DNA of 64,000 nucleotides from Anastatus disparis (Eukaryota; Arthropoda; Insecta; Hymenoptera; Eupelmidae). Positions 36,989 to 47,712 of this stretch are shown piece by piece. The first letter of the stretch is position 1. Each line of letters starts with the position of its first letter. The stretch covers positions 6,947,501 to 7,011,500 of the forward strand of contig JAFFSR010000218.1 of assembly GCA_017163975.1 (NCBI GenBank), in the 5' to 3' direction. A model generated the notes under the pieces. That model saw nothing but the letters and a program-made list of their open reading frames with translations, did not search any database and was not told the origin of the DNA. The position numbers and the translations under genes are program-made.

Positions 36989-37812
36989 CTGGTAATTCAA
37001 GTGCATCAGCATTGGCGCTTGTTTGTTTGCAGCTGTTATACCTAAAGGTACTCTGGCTTTGTCGTCTTGAGATAAAAATATACATTGGTTAGGGCCAAGA
37101 ATCGAAGCCAAAGTTTCAATACCTCTAATAGTTGCAGTACAAAAATTTTTGATCTACGTGATTTTTATGTAGATTAGTCTCGGCTCTCTTCAATCGTACA
37201 GGCACAGTATTAACATGTTTTTTACCTTCAGAGCTATTTGCTCTTTTTGGAAGTAAACGTAAATAAACTGCGCTTCTTGAAATCTCAAAGCCGAAGGTTG
37301 ATAATTCTTTTTGAAGATCAGTCAATGTTTTACAACAATTTAAAGCTTCACTACGTCTTTTATCTTCAGCTGAAGCTCCAAAAGTCACAAGCTGGACAAT
37401 AGTATTTAATAATTCATGCTGAGAAACTTCAAGTCTTGGCCTTCCACGCTGTTCATGAATTTTTAATGATTTCCCTAATTTAGGATCTATAATACTTGCG
37501 TTTTTTATAATAGCGTTTCTTTGGTCGCGATAGATTTTAGAACGCTTTGCACTTTTCTGCAAAGTTTCAAGTTGATGCTTTTTTTCATCTATATTTGCTG
37601 TCAATTTTTTAATATTTTTTTGCGTTTCAATAGTACCAAAGCCTGCATTTTTTTAAGGAGTTCACCTTGAAGCTCTATGTTCAGATCTCGAATTTCATTA
37701 TTTAGATTATCTTGAGCTGGAGTTTTCTGAATTTTTCGTTTATTATTTTCATTTTTAGAGACTTCAATTTCTTTCTCTTTATTTTCAAAAACTTTTTGCG
37801 TTTTTTCTTGAG
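36989..37812 (-). CDS. transposase exon 3 (coiled coil to first catalytic motif)
   Basis: Begins after the acceptor TTTTAG. It encodes a Lys/Glu/Asn-rich segment, a QRGRPRLEVSQHELL motif, an FGASAEDKRRSE segment and KRANSSEGKKHVNTVPVRL. It then passes to a VDQKF/CTATIRGIETLA segment and SQDDKARVPLGITAANK, which I take as the first catalytic region. It ends CAG followed by GTACGA. The frame shifts twice (37648-37654 and 37141-37145), and the two shifts cancel by the exon end. Confidence 0.7.
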
Positions 37813-37954
37813 CTAAAATAAATAAAACAACTATTAAATCTTCTATTAGACATGACAGTATTTGATCTTTAAAAACAATATGTAAATTTAAATTAACATA
37901 ATGCAATTAATAAAAGAATTAGAGAACAAATTTGTATAAAAATTAATATCATAC

Positions 37955-38012
37955 TTGGACTTTCAAAATTTGAAATATTGCTTATTGTGGTGGAAACTTG
38001 AGATGTCGATGA
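37955..38012 (-). CDS. transposase exon 2
   Basis: A 58-nt exon rich in Ser and Thr (SSTSQVSTTISNISNFESP). The acceptor is TTTTACAG and the donor is GTATGA, leaving one base that pairs in phase with exon 3. It is probably a linker. Confidence 0.6.
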
Positions 38013-38178
38013 CTGTAAAAATAAATATGGATAAAATAATTAAATTCTCTAATTAAAGAAAAAGTACATTATCCGTACATATATTGTATTAAATGATTAA
38101 ATACATTGTTATTGTTAAAAATAATTGAATTATTACACAATATTCATCCTGATCTTTAACGAGATTTTAAATATTTAC

Positions 38179-38406
38179 CTTAAAAAATGTTAAGATGTTC
38201 TGAGCTTTCTTTTTTGTTCTTTTGTTTTGAATCTCTTGCAAAAATGTTTTGGCAGCTTGTATTTGAATTTGTTTATCTTTTTGTGTTTTTACGGTATTCT
38301 TCCATTTTTCATTGAATTCAACTTGTAATTTGGCATTAGATACACTATCATTGCACAGTTTATATTCTTTGAATGCAGCCTGATAAATATCTCCGAGAAC
38401 TGACAT
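38179..38406 (-). CDS. transposase exon 1 (N-terminus)
   Basis: Starts with ATG at 38406 (MSVLGDIYQAAFKEYKL) and encodes 76 residues that look helical and rich in Lys, Gln and Asn. It ends in AAG followed by a GTAAAT donor, phase 0, which agrees with the next exon. Its function in the transposase is unknown; no DNA-binding motif is recognisable. Confidence 0.7.
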
Positions 38407-39109
38407 AATATTAAACTGTCTATTTTCACGCCGAGAGATAATTAATGCTATTGATATACTAAACTATTTTTCTTTTAATGAGAAATATGTCGTATTTATA
38501 TTTGCTACTTTTTACATTTATCACATAGTATGTACGTGATTCAAATAATATTTCTCAATGCTTTTATAATACAAAATGTTTGAAAACGTGACGATCAAAA
38601 AGTACGTCAACTAAGAAAAAACTAAGAAAAACAGTTGATAGTTCTATCTCTTTCACGCTAACTGTTTTCACACTATATATGCTGTGTATGCAATTTGATT
38701 GGTTCGTGAAAAAATTTGTCCACCAATGGGAAACAGTTTTCAATAAACGAGACCGACGATAACATAAACTAGTCGCAGCACTTGACACGATTATTACAGT
38801 AATATTACAATATGCACTGATTATATACTATTGATGTTTTTAAAAATGGATCGAGCCGCGAAAATTCAATGTGTGCTTCAAGAATTAAAATATACTTATT
38901 TTTTAAGATTAATTTTTTTCGATATATTGCATAATAAAAAAACCATTTTTTATAGCTTTAGAAAAAAAGATGATTGATTAGCGAATGAAAATAGCTAAAT
39001 TGTTTATAAAATATAATTTTTTTTTATTGAGAAAAGAATTTGAATTAAAAATAAAATTAATAATTACACATATACGATTTTGTGTAAAAAAGAACAATAA
39101 TATTATGAA
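38407..39109 (-). other. 5' non-coding part of the transposon
   Basis: Between the transposase start and the nested MITE; would contain the transposase promoter. No TATA/initiator pair is clear on the minus strand. Confidence 0.5.
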
Positions 39110-39400
39110 CCCTTTCAGAACGGAATTTTTATTTCTTTATAAAATGCTCCAATATTAATTTTAGGACGATGAGTATTCATTTATTAAGCAATTTTTGCAA
39201 TAAAAAAAAATTTTTTTTCTTCTTTTTGAATTTTCTCAGTTTTTATCATGTATATATGTATTTAGGCCCCCAGTTTGAAATCGAAAATAGTTTACTTTGA
39301 ATTAATCCACGTGTTTATTTAAAAAAATTCTGCGTCAACTTTTTCACAATTCCAAAAAAATCATCAATGTACATTGTAATGTACATTGGTTCTGAAAGGG
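39110..39400. mobile_element. MITE nested in the transposon (TTAA-type)
   Basis: The ends CCCTTTCAGAAC and GTTCTGAAAGGG are exact inverses. TTAA follows the right end (39401-39404) and TGAA, one base different, precedes the left (39106-39109). The unit is 291 bp and non-coding. The CCCTTT tip and TTAA target suit a piggyBac-type element. It lies between the transposase start and the right end, so it inserted after the host transposon was in place or travelled with it. Confidence 0.65.
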
Positions 39401-39546
39401 TTAACATCATATTATGGAAATGGAAATGATTTAAAAAATTAAATTCATTTTCGAGTAATAATATGTATATGATTTTTTTTAAATTACCTTTTCTCATAAT
39501 CTTTCTAACAACTATAAATGTATAAGTACGTCATGCTGTTGCATAA

Positions 39547-39609
39547 CTCCCCCCTCCCCACCTCGTCACGGAACCATCACAAATTTCCAATACCCCCCCC
39601 CCACCCCCG
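39547..39609. repeat. right subterminal C-rich block
   Basis: Direct-orientation counterpart of the block at 34941-35000: C run, a shared middle of about 20 bp, then a second C run. Confidence 0.75.
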
Positions 39610-39618
39610 AAATGTGTG

Positions 39619-39638
39619 CGTATTTTATGGACGCTCCC
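39619..39638. repeat. right terminal inverted repeat
   Basis: Exact inverse of the left end, with tip GGACGCTCCC next to TAA. Confidence 0.9.
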
Positions 39639-39650
39639 TAACAATTAAAG

Positions 39651-39708
39651 TTTTTTTTTTTATTTTTATTTAACGACGCTGTATTTACACTATCATTTCG
39701 ATGCTAGT
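39651..39708 (-). mobile_element. 5'-truncated SINE tail
   Basis: In reverse complement it reads CTAGCATCGAAATGATAG, then TGTAAATACAGCGTCGTTAA and an A-rich end, matching the tail of the three full SINEs. Only this last part is present, the usual outcome of incomplete reverse transcription. It starts 10 bp beyond the transposon's right flank. Confidence 0.7.
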
Positions 39709-40190
39709 AAAAAAGGTTAATTTAATACTAAATTAATGTTAAAGTAATACTATTACGATATTTAAAAATAATATTATAGTCTTTTTTTCTACATTTTCAA
39801 TTCTGATTCTCGTCTTCTCCTTATGTATTATAGTAAAAGATATATAAACTGAAAAACTTTTCTCCTCTTTTTTTATGAGATTAGAAAAGTTTTTGATTCA
39901 TAGTTCTGAATGATATATAGTATCAAGATCGACTTAACTTTTTAATCGTCAAAATTTTAAGATTATTTCATTTTTTTTATTTTTTATTTAATAGATAATA
40001 CTTGTAAAATATGATTTTAAAACTTAACTTAAAAGGGCGAAGCCGAATGAAAAAATACAAATTTTTTTGTAATTTTAACATACAAAAGTTCTTAAAACAA
40101 AATAAATTTTTTTCTATTTAATATTTACAAAAAATTTTTTTTAGTTTTCTTAACTATCAAAATAATGAAACAGTCTATTTAAATGTGATT
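39709..40190. other. non-coding AT-rich DNA
   Basis: Includes the 39715-39775 segment that resembles 34625-34740 left of the transposon. No gene. Confidence 0.55.
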
Positions 40191-40397
40191 TTTTTTTTTT
40201 ATTATTTAACATCGCTGTATTTATGCTGTCATTGCGATACTAATTAACGACGGAGGTTACTCAGTGCGTTTTTAAACAAAGCACATGTAACATAAACGTA
40301 CAGTGGTGCTTGTATAAATTGGCCGAGAGTGGGATTCGAACTCGGGACCTCGAGATTACGAATCCATCGCTCTACCGACTGAGCCACTGACGACCTC
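40191..40397 (-). mobile_element. tRNA-derived SINE, copy B
   Basis: Read on the minus strand, the head GAGGTCGTCAGTGGCTCAG begins at 40397. It contains an A-box-like TGGCTCAGTCGGTAGAGC and B-box-like GAGTTCGAATCCC; the anticodon position reads CGT. The body has CAAGCACCACTGTACG and ends with GACAGCATAAATACAGCGA and a poly-A tail (poly-T here). It is the copy with the clearest tail. Confidence 0.85.
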
Positions 40398-41640
40398 GTT
40401 TACACAAGTATTTCTACAAATAAAAAACTATTTGTAAATTTTAATACAAAGAAATTTGTGTATCATTCGAAACACTTTTGTATGTTAAAATTGAAAAAAC
40501 ATTTTTTACTGGGTAATTGACTGCATTACTAAGAAAGAAAAATCATTTAATCAATTTTTTCAACAAAAAAAGCCGAAAATTTCAATCGTCATCAAATTAA
40601 ATAATTTTCCTTATTTCCAACATAAGCAATATATTATTATTACTTTAAAAGTTGAAATATAACATTTCGATATATCCTTCCTGACGTAAAAAAACCAATG
40701 ATTTCATTTATCTTATTTCGCTTTCATTTTTTATATTTCCCGAACCTTTTATGTCAAAAGCTCACTCATGAGCTCAACCAGCACGTCATCGGCAATATAC
40801 CGAGAAAGAATTAAAAACGACACAGCAGCAGAAGCACAAACCAAAATCTTTCCCTAGGCGCACGTTCTCTATTTTCTCCCTTTTTTTTTCTTTCCTTTTT
40901 TTTACGATCGATCAGTACACAAAAAAAGAGGGAAAAATCTACCCCACTGCGTTGCTGTAGTTTTTATTTAAAAAATGACCATTCGCATATATATATGTGA
41001 AAAAGAGAAGAAAAAAAAAAGCCACGCGCTTGTTATTATCACCGAGTTTTAAGGATGAAAAATACACGGTATATTATCGTGCTGTGAAAAGATCAAAAGA
41101 GTTTTACTTTTTCTCTCTTTTTCATTTGATTGTAAACGCGTGGGTAGAAAGATGAAAGTTTCGCTAAGTAAGGAGCTTTATATTTTCGACCGTTTGATTT
41201 TGGATTTTAAAAAGAGGAAATGGAAATATAAACTTTTTTTTTCAGAATAAGTTATTGAAAGTATTTTTTATTTTTAATGTTGGAATATTTAATAATTTTG
41301 AAAGTCATGAATAGAATTGAAAATATTTTTCTTTGAAGATTAAAGTTTACCAACTGTATACGCAATTCAATATTTCATTTGGATAATAATAGAAAATTTA
41401 TTTTTAAATAATGAAATAGAATATAAATGATGCTTATAATTGTGTGTGTAATCAAAGACTTAAAGATTGTATTTATTCCTACCTCAACAGAAATAGACCA
41501 CCTTATCAACTCGGAAAGCAGGCCGAAAGAAAGATATTTCAAAACTTAATCTTAAAACTTATAAAATTAAATATATTTAAATTTTTTCACTGAATATTAA
41601 TATTAGAACATTGTTGAGATAGGAATAAAGCACAATATAC
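40398..41640. other. non-coding DNA
   Basis: No supported gene. Confidence 0.6.
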
Positions 41641-41700
41641 AACTCGGGAGGAAAGTCTAATTTCTCCCTTGGGAGAAATATGGTACTTTACTCCCTAGTT
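41641..41700. other. 60-bp snap-back palindrome
   Basis: The arms are AACTCGGGAGGAAAGT plus ATTTCTCCC on the left and GGGAGAAAT plus ACTTTACTCCCTAGTT on the right, separated at the centre by TT. It is almost fully self-complementary with a few mismatches, and too tight-looped for a miRNA precursor. Confidence 0.6.
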
Positions 41701-42450
41701 ACATAATGTACTATTATTTGAACAGTTTTGATGTTAAATTAATAACGCTTCTTGTAATTTATAGTAAGTACTTAAAGTAATCATCCAAAACAGGTATTCA
41801 TAATAGGATTAAAATCAACAAATTAAAAGACTTTTTTTAATTTAATATTAAATAATATTAACTTAATTTGTATTATCTTTTAGAAAATTAAACAAGATGA
41901 AGAACGCAATAATTTATTAAATTAAAATATCTTTCCTCTTTAATACTTTGAGCACTTCCTAACAATCATAAGAACCAATTAGCAGTTGCTTAAAAAGCCA
42001 AATTAAAAACACCGATATACTTTCCAAACGAACTTTTAATTAATGTTTACATATTTTTTTAATCAATACATTTTAATTAAAATTTCTAGTTTTTGTTTTA
42101 TAATTCTGAACAATCAGTCCAAAAAAAAATTTCGTACTTCTCGTCTAAAAATACTGTGTATAACGATTTCTATCCATTCGCTGTAATACCTATTTTAGCA
42201 GTTCATTTTTCATAAAATGTAAGGGTATAATTTTATTTTTCTTTGATTTTACAAGCCCGATAATTAAATTTATAAAAGTCAAGCAAAAACATATTGGACC
42301 ACTAAAAAATCCATAAAAATGCATATACACAGGTATATACACCTTATGACCATGACCTAGGGATTAAATAAAGAGTCCGAACTACAGTAGCAAGTAACAC
42401 AGGGATGCTTACTACATCTCTTGTTTCCATGGTTACGTAAAACCCATAAC
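41701..42450. other. non-coding AT-rich DNA
   Basis: No supported gene. Confidence 0.6.
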
Positions 42451-42505
42451 GAGAGAAAGACAGAGAGAGAGAGAAAGTGAGAAATAGAGATAGAGAGATA
42501 GAGAG

Positions 42506-42537
<32 letters not shown>
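42451..42537. repeat. GA-rich microsatellite
   Basis: Interrupted GAGA/GATA tract ending in about 15 pure GA units. It gives a spurious Ser/Leu frame on the minus strand. Confidence 0.9.
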
Positions 42538-42540
42538 TGA

Positions 42541-45500
42541 AGCTTGTATGTATGTGAGAAAGCATCGATCTTTGACCTGCCGGAGAGTTTGTTCTGCCCG
42601 GATAGAGCTTGACTTTTACTACTTGTCTAGTTGTTTGAATGAATTTTTTTTTTTTTGCGTTTTTAGTTTATTTAGTTTTGCTTTTGTTTTCTTTCATTTT
42701 TTCGAGAGCGGGCTTCAATAATTTAATGCACTATGGCTGCGTTTGAAAATTCTTTTATTAAACAGAGAAAAATGAAAAACGGAATTATTGGAAATTTTCG
42801 AATAAACGGAAGGATAGAAATTTTTTTGTTTAAAAAATTTTTGTTAAATATTGAGTATTTTTTATTTCCAAATAATGGAGTTCAAATAATAAAATATAAG
42901 CTTTTTATGAATTCCGCAAATATCAAATATTAAATATTTTAATAATTCTGTAGCTGAAATTAAAAAGTTTTACAAATATTTAATTATTAAAATTAATATT
43001 TACAGTTCATGATTAAACTTTTACTAACTCCAACGAATATAAAACTTCAATTTTGTTTTAATTTGCAGCATTTCTAATATACTAACATGTAAAGAATAAA
43101 GAAGTGAAAATAAAACGTACTTTAAAAGAAACAAAGTAAATCTCGGTGCTGCTTCATAAAAACAATTGTAATCGATGCAACTCTTAAAATAGTAAAACCT
43201 TGAAAAAAGAGGTATTCGTGTACCTGTAATTTTAAATATAAATTCGCGTAAAACGTTGAGCTTTGAATATATCGACATTTAAACTGATATCCGCTGAGAA
43301 TCAAATGAAACATTTAAACACGCGTGTATACGAATCCGTTGAAGCTTTGAAAGAGTTTGTAACTAAAAAAGAAGAAAAAAAAAATAAAAGCCAAGGTAAA
43401 ACAAGAGTCATACGCGATTATTTATTTTTCTCGTACTGATCTTCTAAGCGCTAGATGCTTTCGAGCTTAAAAGAGAAAAGTCAAGTGAGCTTTTGTGTAT
43501 AGGTAAACAAATAAGATAAAACAAAGTAGGGAAGGTATTTTAGTTCTTCTTTTTTTTTTACTTTTTTTGTCGTTTCTACTTTTGCTTTATTTTTTCTATA
43601 GCAAATATTTTTTATTTCTTTCAATAAAAAATAAAATCAGATTGTTGATAATTTTTTTCTCGATATGCTTTTTTCAATAAATAATTTTATGAAAATATGT
43701 TTTTATATTTAAATAATATAACACCCAAAATAGCGATTTATTGAAACTTAACGTAACAATGCAGCATTATTTTATTTATGAAATTCAAATCGAATTCAAA
43801 ATAAAAATTTAAAGCCAGCATAGAGTAATAACTGTATTTTTAATATTCAATACTATGATATGGATTATTAATTGCCGAAAAAAGAAAACAATTTTCAACA
43901 AATATTTATAAAAAAATAAAAGATCTGGGTTAAAATAGTAAATTTCTCTCCGTACACATAAAAATTCAAAATAGCAAGGTTTTAAAATTGCAAATATTGC
44001 AACATCAAAAGAGAATTCAAAATAGTTGGAATGAAAAAGAAAAAAAAATTTAGTGCATGTAAATATGTTAAATAAACAGTGCTAAAAAGTATTAAAATTT
44101 AAAAAGTATACCAAAGTGCTTTGGGAAACAAGGATGAATAAACGTTAAAAGTGTCATTTTAATTTTTAAAGGGTTTTGAAAGATGAATTATTGTTTGGAT
44201 CACCCTACGCTTTTATTAAATTTTTTTTTAAATATGCGATTCAGTTGTGCTTGGAGAATTAATTTTATTTACATGATGGAAGTTCAATTTAAAAATATAC
44301 ACATGTTCATTTTCCAAAATTGCATTCTAATTATGAAAGCTCCTTTTAAATAAATAAAAAGTACATTAGTTTTTTTAAATTTTTTCTTTACTTCAGTTAC
44401 TTCTTAACCTCAATTCAGTCTACATGCAAATAGGAAAAATCGAAATTTCAATTTTCAAAATCTTTCAACAGAGAAAAAAAAGAAAAAATAAATAAATAAA
44501 CCAACTACTTCAGTTATAAAAGCGTGAATGTTCTCACTTGACGAGCTATTTCGGTTATAGCGCGACACACGCACACACGCGCAGGCACACGTATACGCAA
44601 ACAAGTGTGTTAAAGTGTTCTGAAATAAAAAGAAAAAGAAAAGAAAAAAGAAAAACTGTCACCGTCCAGTTGCGAGGAAAACATGTGCGCGAGAGAAACC
44701 AGAAATAATATTCTCGCTTCGCAAAGTTCAACTCTCCTCTTTCATCTTGATCTGTCGTTTGACTATACGACGACGGCGTGTATGATGCTCTTTCGAGCTT
44801 TTTTTACTTTGTTATATATACGTACAAGTTGCAAGTACGATTCTTCTATTTTTTTTTACGCTGAAGATAAAAAAAATTTTTCTTGTCGAGTCAGCAACAA
44901 CGTTACTTTGTATGGCTCTTATTTTTTAGTTCGAGAGATGTTTAAAAGGTATAAAGATGAACGGGTTTTAGGAATATAATAAAAAAAATAGAAAAGAAGA
45001 TGATGATTCAACGTGAACGTTTACGTCTTTTTAAGAATTGAGAAATTTTTTTTCTTTTTTTCTGTTTTTTTTTGCCTGACAAAAGTTTGAAAAATGAAAG
45101 AATTACGAAAGATTTTTTTACAGGCGTTTCTTGAGTGAGGTAATTATGGAATGACAAAATTATTTGTAATATCATGGTATCATTAATAGCAAGGTTAAGG
45201 GGGTGACAACAAAAACATAACCTCATTCGTCTTGTAGACTATTTAAAAAATTTTCTAATGCAACTAATTAGAAAAAAAAACTTTTTTTAAATCATATAAA
45301 TATTAAAAATGTAACTGTATTTATATAAGATTTCATTAAACCTGCATATTTATATTTCATAAAGTTTATTGCAGTTGTTATAGAAAATTTATAGCCTTTT
45401 TATAACTCTAGTATGAAAATTCAAGCAATAATAAAAAATTTATGTGCTTTGAAAAATGCGATGATAACAGCCGAAATATAAAAATAAAATTTAACCGAAA

Positions 45501-47689
45501 TAAATTTCATATGGAAATTCCTTGTATAACAAATATTCTTTTAATAATGACTGAATTTTCATTTAAAATTTACCTCGCACATAACCTAAATTTTTAAATT
45601 CAATACCTCATCATTTCAATTATCGAAACCAATATACCAAATTGTAATTTTAAAAAAGTGTCTATTTCTTCAAATTCGTCCATTTATAATTAAAAAACAC
45701 GCTTTACATATTCAACAGTCTATAATAGAAAAGGAAAAGTAAGAAAATAAGTTTCAAGAATCTCATGCATTTTTATGAAAACTATTTCGTCTCTTTAAAA
45801 ATAAGGTAAATATATTCCCATTTCTCTCTACTGTAAAATAAAAAAAAATGTATAACTTACCCTTTTTTATTCTCTCATATACCTTATTTTATACCTTTAC
45901 TTTTCTATCCTCATTTTTTATTCCTTTACCGCTCAACACGCAACTGCCATATCCCTTTTTTTCTCTCTTGAGTATATAACGTGACGTTTCTATATTCCTT
46001 TTTTTTTGCTTTTTCTCTTTTCTTATTGCAATCAAAAGTACATTGTGGATAATGTCATTTTATTACTCGAACATAATCAGTATTTGCTTACTCTGCATTA
46101 TTATTATTCAAAAGTTGTAATGAAAATTTTTTAGGTTATATTTCGAATGCATGTTTAAATAAACATAAAACGAATCAATTTCCAAAAACATTGTCGTTTG
46201 TATGTTTGTTCGTATATAAATATTTAATTTTAATGAAAAATACTTCAAGAGAGCAACAGAAAAAAAAAATGATAAACGTAATTTTATGTGGACGGACGAA
46301 ATTGTTTTTTTTTTCTTCACCGTAGACAGTTTATATTAAATAGCTGAAAAAGGGTAAACGCGCTTATAAAATTTAAATGCAACACATAAAGAGACCAAGT
46401 ATATTTGCATATGTTGTTACACGTTTCCTCTCCTTTTTTTTTCTTTTTAATAATATCCCTGACACTTTCGTAATTATCAAGACATCAAAAAATAATAATA
46501 TGTCGTTAAATTGTTTATTTTTGGTAAATAGGAACGGCGTATGTGGTTAAAATTAATTAAAATTAATTGAACATGCATTGTACTTTAATATTGTTGTAAA
46601 AGATCGATAGAAACGGTCGTTTTTTCCTTCGATAAAGAACGTTGGCTCTCCGGTAAACGAGCGCTTTACAATTACTGTTATTAATATATGCATATTATGA
46701 AAATATTATGAAAATATACACGTGATGGATATCATGATAATATGTAAATTTTAATTATATGTTTATGCACGACGCAATTGTTATGCATATTTATACAATT
46801 TTCTCGAAAATGTATGCATAGTCATACTCTGTATTTTGATGTAAAAATGGCGAAAGAAAAGATTATTATTGATACGATCGTAATATCTTTAATAATCATC
46901 TGTAATGTCTTTATTTATATTGAAATATTACTGGTTACTAACAGAAATTATTTACTGTGTTACAATCGAATTTATTTGAAAAATGCTTGTAGTTTATGCT
47001 TCGAAAGGAAATTAATAGAGGAAAAATGATGAAAAGTTTCCTGCAATACATCTCGGATTTACTTATTACTATTAGTTCAAGAAAAGATAAATCCAAGAGT
47101 TATAAATTTATGACTCTGAAACCAATACGTCAGAGTTTATAAAAGCGTTTTTATTTTGATTGTGATAAAAATATAAAATACCAAAAATATTTAAATTTGC
47201 TTTTGATTAGAATTCAGACCAACTGTAATAACATTAAATTATTTTAAAATAGTCTTCAACAAATAAGGAAATCATAATTAAAAAATATCTATAATTCTAA
47301 TATTAACTGCCTAGCCAATCTCATAAAAACTTTATCATTGAAACCCAATCACCAAAAACCATTAAAATAACATAATTTCAAGTCCAAGCCATCACCTATT
47401 AAATAAATCTTCTTCATAACTTAACCTGCATCATTAATTAGCAAAAAATTTCACAGTCGACTATAAAATTGAAACGTAAAAAAAGAAGAAAATAAAAATA
47501 AAATAAACCATAAATACTTGTATTTTGGCATCGCGCATACGAGCGTCGTTATGTCAAAACCTTACGCACGCGTCGACTACACGTGAGACATTTACCAAGG
47601 CAAAAACTATTTCCCTCTTTCTTTTCTCTCTTTTATTTTTTATTCTCATTCTACATCTCACCTACATTTATCCCTCGCTTTAGCCCAGT
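42541..47689. other. non-coding DNA
   Basis: No supported gene. A TATAAAAG at 44515-44522 precedes a CA/CG-rich stretch (44560-44600), but no well-spaced initiator is present. Frames at 42733, 44683 and 46778 are A/T-driven. Confidence 0.55.
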
Positions 47690-47712
47690 AAGAGAGAGAG
47701 AGAGAGAAAGAG
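47690..47712. repeat. (GA)n microsatellite
   Basis: About 10 units, then GAAAGAGAG. Confidence 0.85.

Larger units (their letters stand above)
35133..38406 (-). pseudogene. transposase gene, five exons, four frame breaks
   Basis: The exons described separately join through GT-AG introns into about 797 codons. The N-terminal part is helical and charged. A coiled-coil-like Lys/Glu/Gln segment follows. The probable catalytic core has SQDDKARVPLG, then VDGGPDENPRY, then GRSAFNRVERR. The C-terminal part has a Cys cluster (KCSDKNCCSPCRS), FFPPPYPI and a C2H2 finger. The spacing from the DGG aspartate to the NRVE glutamate is 43 residues, compatible with a DDE/RNase H-like fold; the first Asp would be in SQDDK. 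This assignment is inference. The same motif set is known to me from many unnamed arthropod and cnidarian proteins. Reading needs four one-base shifts, at 37648-37654 (A7), 37141-37145 (T5), 36781-36782 (CC) and 35463-35468 (A6; letters on the coding strand). There are no in-frame stops between the breaks, so either inactivation is recent or the breaks are assembly indels. Confidence 0.7.
34895..39638 (-). mobile_element. complete DNA transposon, unassigned superfamily
   Basis: A 4744-bp unit is bounded by perfect 20-bp terminal inverted repeats (34895-34914 and 39619-39638, tip GGGAGCGTCC). TAA is directly repeated on both sides (34892-34894 and 39639-39641), probably a 3-bp target duplication. 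It holds a single five-exon minus-strand gene for an apparent DDE-type transposase with a C2H2 finger. Subterminal C-rich blocks occur in direct orientation at the two ends. TAA/TTA targets are typical of PIF/Harbinger, but the encoded protein does not look like a Harbinger transposase and there is no Myb-like partner gene, so I leave the superfamily open. The strand is that of the gene. Confidence 0.85.

Noticed and set aside
42451..42537. Possible CRISPR-like or structured array
   Set aside because: It is a plain GA microsatellite; there are no spacer-repeat units and the DNA is eukaryotic.
44515..44560. TATAAAAG core promoter
   Set aside because: The nearest initiator-like sequence is about 21 bases away, too close, and no exon follows convincingly.
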